Notes: a model not told the origin generated them from the letters alone. A stretch of DNA of 64,000 nucleotides from Hysterangium stoloniferum (GCA_015178975.1 WHVD01000036.1:124001-188000); one strand, 5' to 3'; positions 45,673-57,447 are shown, counted from the first letter of the stretch. Numbers and translations are program-made.

Positions 45673-46180
45673 CTACGTAGAAAGTTGTTGACGACGCCGC
45701 GAACAAACAAAATTGTAACGTTTGTATGTCACGTGACACCGGGCGGCGTACAAACGGCACAGTTTTAACCCATACCTCCATATACCCAACGATGGGATTT
45801 TCGTATTGAAGAATTGTACAATACTATCAACAGGCCCGCTTAGGGCCTTATAAGCGCGGGGAGATACGCTGAAATGTAGCAATGGGGTGGCCTTATTTCC
45901 CACATACAAATGCATAGCCGATCAATTCCAGTGATTGCCATTACAATGAAATCTACTGGACAGCTGATCTGATCAATATAAGATAAGATTAATCAAAGGT
46001 TCATATTTCTTGCACTAATACATGGAATAAATTTGAAAAACTCAAACAAAATATATTAACTTTGTTGTTTTGCATGATCTGGCCTATTCAACAATGTGTT
46101 CTGTTGGAGATGCAAAAGTGCTTCCACCACACTCAATGACCTTGTAAGGTTTGAATGGGAAATATTTTTTAGTTGTTCTG
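45673..46180. other. Junction of gene DNA and transposon nest
   Basis: 45690-45920 shows no gene; it contains a hairpin CGCTTAGGGCCTTATAAGCG (45838-45857). From about 45980 base composition becomes AT rich, marking the edge of the transposon nest. Confidence 0.4.
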
Positions 46181-46320
46181 TGTTGGAATTTACATCATGG
46201 ACAACAGATTCTGAAGATCAGATCTATTTTTACAACAACAAAGGAGTTATGTCACTCACCCTTTCCTTTGTTCCACTGCTTATTGTTCTCAGTGTTTTAT
46301 TGTTCTGCCAACGATATATA
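46181..46320. mobile_element. Copia-type LTR fragment
   Basis: Begins TGTTGGAATTTACATC and matches the left part of the LTR at 1532-1763 for 140 bp. It stops at the TA where the Tc1-like element at 46321 is inserted; its right part was not found. Confidence 0.7.
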
Positions 46321-46688
46321 CAGTAGGCAACAAAACCATTCAAATGTTTCTTTGTTTTGAAAAGATCCTTTAGCATTAGCCCAAAATAAATTCTAAAAAT
46401 TCTGAATAAACTATGATAGATGCTCTAATATCACTAAATGTTGATTACATAACCATGATGTCATATGTCCATTTATGGCCATACAATAATACCATGGATG
46501 CAGCCTGTACATTCAAATGGTTTTGTTGCCAAGATTCACAGAGCAAAGAAGTGGTCTAAAAATATTCATGATCACATGACTTTACTTCCACAACCTAAAA
46601 CCTAAACCTTAAACCCAAAGTCACATGATTTGTTCATGTTCAAGTATATATACAAGGCCTTTTAGCATGCTTGTCCCCACAGTTCACC

Positions 46689-48530
46689 ATGCATACTGTT
46701 TCCCCTTGTTACGACCGTGTCACAGCCCCATCGGTCCCCAAGGTTATCACCACCTATCGACAATTCAAGTTACCATTCAAGTCATCACATCGGAAACCAT
46801 CGGCCCACGATGCTGACATACGCTTTCACAGTGATCAAACTCCATTCACACCCATGTCAAAATATACTCGAACTATCTGGTTAAACTCTGATACATCCCT
46901 TTTTATTATGATGATCCACTCTATCCTATGTTTCACATATGTCTATATATATTTGCAACCCTTGAACTATTTCCTTTCCCTGTAATTCTGCTCTCGGTTA
47001 TTTCACGGCCTCTGAACTAATAGTAACCTCCTGTTCCTAGTCAAGTTTATTTGTCAATACCATGTTCCGCTCTTCTCCCAGTTAGTATTTTCTAGACACC
47101 TGTTACTTGTATATGAACCCGCTGTAGTTGTAGTTACTAGGCAATCAGAATATCAACTCAGAATACCCTCTTATGCCTCCAGAAGTCTCATACTAAGAAT
47201 TCTGTCTTCCGCCTTTGTGTGCGCTCGCTCACTCTCGGTCCCTGATCCCTTGGCCCGACACTCGACTTAACCTTCGGTCCCGATCGGTATTATGCCAAAA
47301 GGAACTCGTTAGGATTAGTCTTCACCCGTCTGAAATTTAAGGACACTCAACGGATATTTGCAGGGGTGCAGCACATAAGCTGAAGCCAAGTCCTTCCGAT
47401 CGGTCCCTGTCGGCCAACTGACTTTAGTCAGTTTTCAGTTCTTAACACCCCTACTATTCATGAACACATAATTACTCTGCTCCTCTCTAATGTCTCCGGG
47501 CACTCTATTCATCACACCACTGGTGTTAGCATTGGAACTATCTTAAAAATACACTCTGAATACTGTCCTGAGGCTCCCAAGGCCTTTGGTGGTCATCCAA
47601 CTAAACTTACATCTGCCAATACATACATACATGTACATACATATCAGCTATGCTAAGCATCTCATTTGCAGGCAGAAAGCTGATAATGCAGTGCTAGTTA
47701 CCAAGTCTCTTCAGGATGTCACAAATCAATCCTTCTCCTCCCAAACTGTTTGTTATGTCTTACACAAGGCTGGCCTAAAACCTGTGGTGAAGAAGAAGTG
47801 CCCTCTTCTGAGACAATCTCACAGGAGAGAGAGGCTACAGTGGGCAAAGACATCAGAAGTATACTCTGGAGCACTGGAAGAAATATGGAATGGAATATCT
47901 GATTGACAAAAGGTTAGACCAAAGTAGAAAATAATATATGTAAATGGTAATTGATAGATATTAGGGACACCACTGCAAAGAATGCCATAATCAGAGAGAT
48001 GGATGTCAGGATGCTGGGTGAATATGAGGTGGAGTAATATTTGGAGTGTCCAAAGTGGGACTTAATACAGAGTGAAACAATAAACAAGTGAATGTATACA
48101 AGTCAGGATAAGACAGGGAGAACAATAAGTGGATTACCTGAAGAATCCAATCACAGAATGCAAGGTTGTCCTGATGGGTATATTGACTAAGTGTCAATGT
48201 GTAAGACAACTCTGGAATCAGTAGGATTGGGGATAACATGCATGATTATAACTTTGAGAAATGGCAAGGGTCAATAGAAGTATGATTTCTGATATTGGGT
48301 GAGGGTCCGGTAACATTCTAGGCACACATTTTAACAAAAGCCATCTAAACTGGAAAATTGGGATCAGGTTCCATGCAAACTTACTTCACTTGTGAGGCAG
48401 TAGATTGGAGCCTCAGAGATATCCTTAATAAGAATGTCCCTTTTGGAGGCATTACAGTGGCATGGGGTGGTGACTTCAATAGGCATTGTCTATCATTCCT
48501 AAAGGTTTAAAAGAAGATATTAATGGCACA
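46689..48530 (+). pseudogene. Tc1-like transposase split by solo LTR
   Basis: The reading starts ATGCATACTGTTTCCCCT at 46689 and, after skipping the LTR, resumes at 47453 in the same frame (TIHEHIITLLLSNVSGHSIH), then GVSIGTILKIHSEYCPEAPK and AFGGHPTKL, then QTVCYVLHKAGLKPVVKKKC, then HQKYTLEHWKKY. It then degrades; a later block near 48450-48530 (FGGITVAWGG, PKGLKEDINGT) corresponds to the GGGSVMVWG region between the catalytic Asp residues. The distance between the blocks implies an insertion or strong decay at about 47910-48330. Not functional. Confidence 0.8.
46707..47447. mobile_element. Solo LTR, family 1, TSD CCCCT
   Basis: A 741-bp unit starting TGTTACGACCGTG and ending TTCTTAACA, flanked by CCCCT (46702-46706 and 47448-47452). 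It aligns along its whole length with 602-1336. Removing it with one CCCCT restores the N-terminal frame of the Tc1-like transposase. Confidence 0.94.
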
Positions 48531-50162
48531 TGTAAGAATGTCGAGGGCGAAAAGCCCCTACCAGGCATCAATTGCCGAATTGTTAGATAGAGATGGGTCC
48601 GTGCACGATATTCCCCACATGGCGCCAGCGAATGCACTAACCACTCAGGCGATCCGCCATCATGTTGACATGTGTCAGGATATGGGGCTGCGCGGGCATG
48701 CACAAGGTGCTACACCAACGTGCTTTTGACCACAGCCCAATCCATTTGGCAGCCAGGCGTATGTAATATAACCTCATCTGTACTCTTGCGACTATGGTGG
48801 AGCGTCCATCGCGCTCTAGTTTCTGGAGAAGTTAACTTCTAGCATGTCTGCCCTATACATATGCTATTCTATGTATTGAAACCGCTGAGATGTTCATATT
48901 GACATGTCATAGTTTCTCATCCGCGATGTTTGAAGCTTATGATCAATCGCGTCGCATATAATACGACGAAGTTGAGAGGATTTCCGTCGTCAACAAACGT
49001 GTGACCATTATTGACAGCTGATCACAAGGATGGTCGGCGATGTTTCATTCGTCAGTCCATTGTCATATGCTACAATCCATGCAGCGTATTTTATTTTCGT
49101 TTATTCTTTGGTTCCCCATGCACCGATTGAAAAATAGTTTGTCAGGTTACTTCCGCGTGATACAGGCTATACCGCGCCTAGGTTCAATTCACGATATGTT
49201 ATCACAACGGTTCCCAATTGCTTTCTTGGTCTAGTGACATCATGGGCCCAACACGACGCCTTAAACTTAGATGGTTATCAATCTACATCACCTTCCCATA
49301 TATGCATGAGTGACGGGGATGATCTCGCAGATTCAAAGATCAGATTTCAATTCTTTTGAATCAGCGACCAGTAAATTCGCCAATGTGACACTCGGCTTCT
49401 ATACACCATAATTGGTTCTCATATTTATTGGCTGGTGAATAACTCGTATTTTTTACCTCTTCGGAGTTACAAAGAGGTGAACGTGATTCAGGCATGAAAT
49501 GTCTTGGTTGCAAGGCCCAATACGCCAGGCCAGTAGTTCGACGCGACACAGTGAAGGAAGTGTCCGAAAATCCACAAGGTTCGTTCCCAAAAGTGAGAAA
49601 CATATTTTTATATCAACGGCACCAGACTCAGCATCTTGAGCCTATTTAACTTTCGCACTAGATAAAGTCCTTGCTTCGTTGCTACAGCTGAGATGAAGAC
49701 TGCCTACGGAAACCCTATATCTTTTGTATCTACCCATTATGACAAAGTCATAAGAAAGGCCCCGCGATGCCCTGCAATGCGTTCCGTTATTTTGAGCTTG
49801 ACCCACGTTTCAACATGTTCAGGAGACCACACAAGCAGCCTTCGCTCATTGGCGAAATATACTATTTCCACCTCTGACTTCAAAAAATTTAGGTACACGC
49901 ACATGGACACAAGCAGACTATTTCTTTCAGAAAGCTTGTAAAGGGCAATGATCATATTCAACAAGGATAACGCGGTGACGGTAACACTGGTCTGAAAAAA
50001 TATCCAGCGCCACTGAGACAACGACATCGGGAAGAATTATGCCAGTATCTCATTTAAAATTCAAGTTGGGTTAAGAAACCCGCCTGAGTAACGTGAGGAG
50101 TCAATGCCATCCCAACGAACAGCAATCACTCATTTTGGCGACTCGCAAGGATCTATTACATC
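48531..50162. other. Region right of the transposon nest
   Basis: 48523-48729 (plus, 68 codons, MSRAKSPYQASIAELLDRDG) is unlike its AT-rich left neighbour and has no family match. The minus strand there has a tRNA-A-box-like CCTGAGTGGTTAGTGC (48648-48633), but no B box or cloverleaf. From 48780 to 50162 nothing is recognised. Confidence 0.35.
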
Positions 50163-50370
50163 TGTAAGCCTGGCGTCCCAGTCTTACGCGTTCACCTTTT
50201 GTTTTCCCTTTTAGTTTGCATTAGCACGTGATCACGGCAAATATAGTCCGGGAAGTTTTCCTTCTCTTTCCTTACCGTATGCTGCCCGTCATGTATATCG
50301 TTCGCTAGTTCATCGAGCAATACACCGTGTGTGACCCGGACCAGTGAGCCTATTTGACAACGGGCTTTCA
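50163..50370. mobile_element. Solo LTR, family 2, TSD ACATC
   Basis: A 208-bp unit starting TGTAAGCCTGGCGTCCCAGT and ending ACGGGCTTTCA, flanked by ACATC (50158-50162 and 50371-50375). Diverged, shorter copy of 39627-39911. Confidence 0.92.
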
Positions 50371-50375
50371 ACATC

Positions 50376-50938
50376 ACCCTTTGTCACTGATGCCTAAATT
50401 CACCAATTAAGGAATCCCATAATTTCCAGTTCTCGATGTTTCATACTCATCAAGCATTTGGTTTTGGCAACATTTCAGGGAGAATTCTCCTAAAAGAGCT
50501 TGGAGAACTCGAAAAAGGGTGAATAAATCTTTCAACAAACTATGAGTTGCTGTTAAGACTTCAAGCTGTTCTATTGATATAACCATCTTATACACTTTAA
50601 ATTGTATATGTATACGCTAAAAAATACAAAACAATACAACAACAATTAAATAAATACAAGTCAATATTCAAGCGAACCCACATCTCTACATGGAGTAATA
50701 AAAGTATCTAAGGACATGTACAACCAGTGTGTTTCGGCAGCTCTTACCTCCCATCCCACTCCTTTGATCTCGTGTCATTGGCCTTGATATTTGCCTGTAT
50801 TTAAAACCGAGTCAGACTCGATCGAACCGCGCACCGAGGCCTCAGGAACGGAATGGATAGTAGCCGGCCTAGCTGGCGGGACTAAGAGGGAAAAAGAGGG
50901 AAAAAGAGTCGGAGGTGGCAAGGAAGAAGGTCATGTAT
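50376..50938. other. Intergenic, nothing recognised
   Basis: Contains the imperfect purine repeat AGAGGGAAAAAGAGGGAAAA (50886-50905). 3' flank of the membrane-protein gene. Confidence 0.4.
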
Positions 50939-52296
50939 TCAGAATCGAATGGGCGATGACGCGGTTGGTGACCGGGTATTACTAGGGAAGTGTGACGATC
51001 GAGATGGAACAAGGCTGTTTGTCTGGGACTCGGCTATGTGAGGGTGTAAGCTCCACTGTGACCAGTTCACACTCTGATTTGTTGTGTGACCGCTTCTGTT
51101 CCTGCTTATCGATGGGAAGCGACTAGGCCCTTTGTCCATTTGTGTGGTTACAGGGGAGGTCATTGATCCGTATAGGCTCTCGCCTATTGTTTGACCGCCT
51201 CTTCTACCGTTTCTCGTTAGGAAGGCACCGGACCCTGATTGGGTGTCTATGTTCCTGAGGGATGCGCCTGTCTCACCGACGGATGGCCTGGCGATTGATA
51301 CATTTGTGACGTCGAACGGCGTAATCGCTGCTATTTCATTGAATGCTTCTGGAGAGAAAAAGTAGAGCAACAATTGATGCATTCACATACGGGAGATATG
51401 AAGGACATACCGGGCGATATTTTTGTTTTCTGTGCCAACATAGAAATATTAGAAGAAAGGAAAGGATGACAACCAGGCCTCCGACAACGCCTCCGACTAT
51501 AGCACCAACTGGTGTGTTTGTTTTTTGTAGGGGCTGTGTGCTACTATGGCAACAGTGACCGTTCTACAAGAATGTATGCACAAATGGTGAACCGTGAAAG
51601 TCCTGCTGGCCATAAAGTAGAAAAATTACTCACGCCTCCCCTGTTGTCAAACTACTGATTGCAAGCCTACTGGGTGCAGAACTATTGGTTACCGAATAAC
51701 TTGCGGAAATACTACTCGTCAAACTACTTTCAGAATTCCCGCTCAGGGCCGAACTACTGGCAGGAGGGATGGTGCTGGAAGAACTACTGGTTGTAGCTGT
51801 AGACGATACGTTCCCACTACTCGTCCCCGAATTCGTGTTCGGCACATTGACCGACATCACATAGTCAATCTCATCCAGCTGAAAGTCTGCAGTGGTCCCC
51901 TCGTTTTTTATCACAAGCATGTGTTCGCGATCCCTCGTGATTCCTGAGTCCCAAAAAACCTGATTGAACGCTGTTCTTGGCCCACACTGAAAGGTGACGG
52001 TGGTAGGTGTGCCGTTATCCAGTTGGTATGAGGAAATGGTGCTTCCAGTTCCGATAGGAATTGTTCCAATTATGGTTACTTGGGTACCTGTATATACTAT
52101 AATTTATCAGCATTCCTTACTTAATGCAACAATACACCCCTCGCCAGTTTAGGGTAGCTGTTGCACCGACAGATGACGTATCATGGACTGTTTGCTTCCA
52201 CTGGCGTGAGGACCCCGTGAATGACTGTCAGTTCCCAACATAACTTATGGCAGTTGAGGTGTCATCGACGTGCACGACATTGCCGATTGTTTCCAT
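50939..52296 (-). pseudogene. Single-pass membrane protein gene, damaged
   Basis: Minus strand. From 52296: METIGNVVHVDDTSTAISYV, then VHDTSSVGATATLNW, then TQVTIIGTIPIGTGSTISSY, FQLDEIDYVMSV; this is the beta-sandwich ectodomain found repeatedly in agarics. Next a Ser/Thr-rich stalk (SGTSSGNVSSTATTSSSSST), a membrane helix (IVGGVVGGLVVILSFLLIFL, about 51500-51445) and a cytosolic tail (EAFNEIAAITPFD ... PTASSPIRF) ending at 50939. The architecture suggests a cell-surface sensor or adhesin; the function is not known. TGA at 52230-52228 sits where Trp follows SYVGN in this family, and the first intron junction (52120-52080) is not clean. A signal peptide exon was not found. Likely a recent pseudogene, or a start further down. 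Confidence 0.62.
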
Positions 52297-53387
52297 TGGC
52301 AATGGTTAAAGAGGATGTAATGGTAAGAGCCAAATAAGGGTCTGTGCACGATGATATCAACGATCAGCTGTAACATGTGGTTCGTAAACAGGAACACACT
52401 AGTGTGAGCATGTTATGGTTACAATACAGTGGCATAGAACAAGTGGTGTCAGGCTATAGTAATATATAGAAGATGAGTTCGTCTTCGGTAACGTGCTGGG
52501 ATGTCAAGATATTCATTCATACACAATCTTCTCACCAAGTCTCGGCTTTCCACCTCTGCGAATCTGGAGTTGGGAGGGCTCCGAGCTTCATGACAGCGCC
52601 GCGCACATGATATGAGAAAGTGAAGTCGAATGCCTATTTACCATTCGGCTAATGGACGCAGCAAACGGCTAAAGTGTCAAAATGACTTGCTTACCAAGAA
52701 CACACAAATATAACAGCTAGCGCGGTTGCTCCAAATTCGGATCTGGATCCCACTCGATAGAAATATTTGCAATAATTTTATGATCATTCTGCCGTTTTCG
52801 TTGAAGAAAGACCGATTGGGGCCCTCTTATTTTTTAATGTCCTACCGTTTCGCGAGTCGAGAGGATAACCTGGGGTGAGTTAGTCGCCCATCCAAGCATT
52901 CGCCTTACCTTGTACCGTTGATGGTGTAAATTTAGCATCGTGCCCCATCACTTGGAATAAGGTTTCTTCTAATGAATATCTTGAACAAAACTGTCCAAGT
53001 AGTTGAGACAGATGAACTGATTTGGGTCATATTTGCCCCCATTCAATTGTGAATGGACAATAACATTTCCCACGTTGGCGACGAGCGGAAAATAAACCCA
53101 CTTATATAATAATAATGTCTCCCAATACAACGAATCGGTCCCGGCGACACTGAACTGGTCTTCGTGATAAACCATCGGTAAGCACTTTTATTATCAAGAC
53201 TTCCTCGGCGCATTAGAGAGCTACTATTCACTAGAAAAACCCCCTGCTCAATTCAGTCTTTTAAAGATAATTAGCTTGCGATGCTTTAGAAGGTGAATAG
53301 CTATATTCCTGTCTTAACTTAAAGTCGAAGGATGTCTCAAAGATAAATATGCACAGGAGCATTTTCTAAAAAGATTTCTCGATACAT
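52297..53387. other. Intergenic, nothing recognised
   Basis: Possible missing signal-peptide exon of the membrane-protein gene at the left edge; otherwise nothing seen. Confidence 0.35.
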
Positions 53388-54340
53388 CTACACAAATATT
53401 TCTCCTCTAGCCACAAGAACAGCTCGCCCCTGCAATTGACACGTCGTACCGTCGTTTGCCAAGCTGACACCTACCTCCCCGGACCTAGCGCTAACTTGTC
53501 GTCCCAGCATATTTGGAATACTCTTTCCGTCAGCCTTTACTCTTTCTGCCCAATATTTTGCAATGAAGCTATGGGCACTCCCTGTGACAGGATCTTCAAA
53601 GATACCAAGAGCAGGTGCGAAAACGCGAGATTTAAATGTCTCTTCGACGTCGTCACCACGCTGAGTAACAACTATAACCAAGAATTTGGGGGCAAGTTTC
53701 ATCTGCGGTATCCGATCTTTGTTACAATAGTAGATATCCGAGGAAAACCATGACTTACAAAAATCTCGGTATTTACGACCGCGTTTCGAAGGTCAATGCC
53801 TGGGGCAATTTCGACGACTAGGTAACCGCTATATGAATCCCCGTTCCCTTGTCCCATGAACGTGATTACGGGCTTTTCTTCGGCAGCGAACGCGATGGTA
53901 ATAGAATCCTCGATAATCTGTCTATCTAGTGCTTCATCAATGGCTACCACTTCCCCTACGGGAAATTCGAGCTCTATTCTCCCATCTGGAAGGTGTTTCG
54001 CAATCAGAACACCTGATTTGTTCGTTGTGAACTGGATGGAATTGATGTCCTTCAAAAGATAGCTCTGTGAAGAGAAAAGGGTATATGCTGCTGCTAAGGT
54101 CGCATGTCCACAAAGAGCTACTTCAACTTTTGGCGTGAACCAACGGAGATAAAAGTCGCCCCTTTCTGGAGCGATTGGGAATACGTAGGCGGTCTCCGAT
54201 AGGTTGAACTCGGCGGCAATGTTTTGGAGTATATTATCGGGAGGGGACGTATTGGAATCGAAGACGATCACCGCGGCGCTGTTTCCTTGGAATGGGGTAG
54301 AAGTGAATGCGTCGACGACGGAATATTGCAGGGAAGTCAT
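53388..54340 (-). CDS. PhzF-family isomerase-like protein
   Basis: Exon 1 54340-53759 and exon 2 53702-53388 with a 56-nt intron (GTAAGT...CCGCAG) give 298 aa. The N-terminal half has SLQYSVVDAFTSTPFQGNSA, EFNLSETAYVFP with the conserved catalytic-type Glu, YLRWFTPKVEVALCGHATLA. The C-terminal half repeats the diaminopimelate-epimerase-like fold with SRVFAPALGIFEDPVTGSAH and LLARG-like end (VLVARGEIFV). Family members isomerise or rearrange small metabolites; PhzF itself acts in phenazine synthesis, but the substrate of fungal members is unknown. It stands alone with no visible pathway neighbours. Start Met is followed directly by the conserved motif, so the start is secure. Confidence 0.93.
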
Positions 54341-55016
54341 GAGAGATCACGATAGGAAGAACTGGTGGACAAACGTCTTGTTTGCTGAGTAGAGCCTCGA
54401 GTCATTCACATTTGAACCCCAGCACGGCAGAGACCGCTAGCCGCCCTAACTTGAGAGCTGAAATTGAAATGAATTGGACGGAAGGAGCCATAGGAATACC
54501 AAAGCTCACATGATTACTTTTATTCTTCGTGTGAACGATTGACTAGGCTAGGAAGTTCTCAGTCTTAAGTGCTGACCCCAACGTTTAACCTCCTCCATTC
54601 TACTGACTCCGCAATGTATCATACATCCGCAATACTCTTGCCGTAATAAAGTATATTCCTAAATAATTGCAAAAATCCCACAGTGTGAGACGTTTGCAAA
54701 GTCAATTTCAACATGAGTCGTATTGAATTACTTACTCGTGATGACACTTGTGGGTCCAAGGTTAATTCCTTTATTAGGTTGTATACAGTTGCTTAGTAAT
54801 CTTAACTTTTCTTGCTCCCGTCCACGACCCACTGTGTCAACACAGAGCCCGCAGATGGAGCTATAACCTCTAGCGCAACTCTAATGATGTCCCTAAGTAG
54901 TGGGTGATTGTTACGATAAAAGCCTCATCCAAGTGAGTCGTTGATTTGACTTGTGGAGATATAAAGAAATGACGCAAGTGCAGTTGAGGTATTTCCGTGA
55001 GTGTATGTATCTCTGC
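54341..55016. other. Intergenic, nothing recognised
   Basis: Promoter of the PhzF gene at the left; otherwise nothing seen. Confidence 0.4.
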
Positions 55017-55159
55017 CTAGAGTAGGAAGAGTAATTCAAGAGAACATTGATTAATTGAGGCGAGAACATCTCAGCACCAAGAGAACGCTTTTCTCTTGGT
55101 GCCAAGTTATTCTAACCTCAATAAGTCAACCTTCTCTTGAATTAGTCTTCCCACTCTAG
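55017..55159. repeat. 143-bp near-perfect palindrome
   Basis: Left arm (CTAGAGTAGGAAGAGTAATT at 55017) and right arm (ending CTTCCCACTCTAG at 55159) pair along about 70 bp with a minimal loop at CGCTT (55085-55089), including GCACCAAGAGAA versus TTCTCTTGGTGC. Probably a small foldback MITE; no target duplication or second copy seen in the window. Confidence 0.75.
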
Positions 55160-57447
55160 ACAAGGTTAAAATACTTGCACAGGACCCTACCGGTCTCAAG
55201 ATGATATATCTATTCTTTGCCCATTTACCGCCAATTTTGCCACCAATTTAGCTGTCTTTACGTTCTAGAAGAGCTTCGTTCTAACCCTGTCCAAATAGTA
55301 TCCGGGTCCGATTTGCAACGATGTCCCAAACTCCTGTGTATCCGCTCCAGTCCCCACCATGGCTGAGTTATGGGCCGGGACCGGATGTGGCGTCGGTGGC
55401 CTCCTAGGCATCTTTACAATAGTCAGTGGCTCATGGCAGCAGCTCGTTTCTCTTTGGCACTGAACATATCCTTCATTCTAGGTACACATTCTCAAATGCA
55501 CACCAATCCATTGATCGAAACCTTGTAGTGGTATGTGCTGATCGTCGTCGAGGGTTCGATGACGTAATTGATGACCAGCATTCTTGCAAGGCCATTGTTC
55601 TCGAAGCTTTACTTCCCTCATTCCTTCAACGATCTGACTATGTTGTTGTGAGATCGGCACACCTGAGGCAACCAATGGAGGTAGTTCTTCAACAGCTACG
55701 ATGAAAACCTTGGTGGGTACTTGGATCATCTCGTAACTGCTTTCACTTGTCTCATTGAACTTTGGCCCTGGTTTCCTGGATTTCTGCTCACAGCCTAGGG
55801 GGCGATATCCCGCGACCTTTTTCGGTTCGTGTTCAATCCTGAAACCTCGCTTATTCTTTTCTACCCAACCCGCTCATTCTTTCCTGTCAAACGACGTCCA
55901 TTTACCTCTCGTCATTCGTATAGGCTTCAGGATGCTCTCAAGTTACCTATTCAATTTTCCCACTTCATGATATCGTGTACCGCCAAAAGCATGCATGGCA
56001 GCTAATACTAGTTCAGTGAGCTGTCACCACATACTATTGCAACTCGAAAGTCCTCAAGCACTAGACTTCAGCCAGCTTCTCTATTATGCGAGAAGTTAAC
56101 ATCGCCATGGACTTGGCATCAAGTTATATCCAACATCGCCTCCTGCAGACATAAAGTCTCCGTCCTCAAATCCACAATGCTATCTAAGTGGATTGAAGCA
56201 TATCTATGTTCTCAGTGACATGGACCCACATCATAGATCTTCCTGCTATCGATGTGATACACACAATCCCCATGAACTGCAACGTCGCCTGCGTTGTCCT
56301 GCCAAGTGGCCACTTTGAACATTATACGTTTTTATTACACTACATTCACTTCGACATTACATTCCATATATGTATGTATACCGATCATAGGCGTGGTGTA
56401 TAAACTGTGAAACATGTGTAGAAGGGAGTCATAGTGAATATAGTACCTCCGTGTCCCCTATCTTCGTTGATCATTAGAAGCAAATATTCCGGGCAATATC
56501 TGTGAGGTTCTGATTGATCCACTGAATTATTTTGGAAGTTTTTGACAGGATCAGCTTAATGAACAAGGCAATATTTTACTTGATGTCTGGACCGACGGTC
56601 GACCCATTTGCTACTGAACGTCGACCTCCCGCCCAACACCGGTTTCCCAAACTGGATTTACTCTCATATTACGAGTGCAGCATCATTGTCTCATACTCAC
56701 TTTAATCGTTTTTACATACTCCCATAATCGTTGCTTTTACTATCATACATATTAATATCCTACGAAGTGCTCAATCCAGCCTGAAAGCCGCCATTCTTGC
56801 ATGCTCAGTGTGCTTCTTCGCCGCAGGGTTTCTTATTACCAAAGACGCTCCCGGAACGCATGTACGCGCACACTATGAACGTCCCAAAGATTCACGGTTG
56901 GCCATTTGACTACACGGACTCCCTGAACATCAAAAGAAGGAGCACGATAGATCCATGGCATCAAGTGAAAAATTATAACAAAATAAGCGAAATTTAGTCA
57001 AGAAATTCAGTTATGGAAGATATACAATCTGGAGGCCAAAATGCCAGAAACAGAAGATGTAATTCTGGATTGAAACTCTTCATTCAGACACTTATGCCTA
57101 CCCAAACAGTTTTGAGCAAATTCTCGCCCCGTGTATTGGGACACCTTCATGAACACCATGATAACGAAGAGACCATTGACCTACCTGCTCTCGAACCTAA
57201 ATTAGGCATAGACCCAAGTCAAGGAGCAGCAAAGAACTTTTCGCGAAACAAGCTGTTTGCCCCCACCAGGTATATATTTCTTCGTTCAATCTTGTTTAGG
57301 ATGCTCATTTCAATATTAGGCCTCCCCCAATGGCACCAACAGACTCTTTAGGAAACAGTCGCGGCAGCTCTTTCTCTGAGCATTGAGAAGTTGAAGGACA
57401 TATTCATGAGTTCCCAGATGAGACCACAAAGTCAAAGACCGAAACCA
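55160..57447. other. Long region without a supported gene
   Basis: Small open stretches include a proline-rich 28-codon one at 55321 (MSQTPVYPLQSPPWLSYGP) and 55426-55704. 57013-57290 (plus) looks protein-like (SKFSPRVLGHLHEHHDNEET, LPALEPKLGIDPSQG) and can be spliced (GTATAT...TATTAG) to a Pro/Ser-rich continuation, but a stop follows and no family is recognised. It runs into the repeat at 57448. Confidence 0.35.

Larger units (their letters stand above)
46321..48530 (+). mobile_element. Tc1-like element b, truncated
   Basis: Left end CAGTAGGCAACAAAACCATT directly after TA, with an inverted inner copy of the motif at about 46510-46530 (CATTCAAATGGTTTTGTTGC). A transposase follows from 46689. 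No matching right end was found before 49 kb, so the 3' side is lost or too diverged. It is inserted in a copia LTR and is itself host to a solo LTR. Confidence 0.75.

Noticed and set aside
48570-48660. Possible tRNA gene on the minus strand
   Set aside because: Only an A-box-like motif is present; no B box, anticodon stem or acceptor pairing could be found.
44738-52230. TGA read as tryptophan
   Set aside because: TGA occurs at expected Trp positions in two damaged genes, but ORC5 and the metallothionein end properly at TGA, and both damaged genes have other defects. Ordinary decay is simpler.
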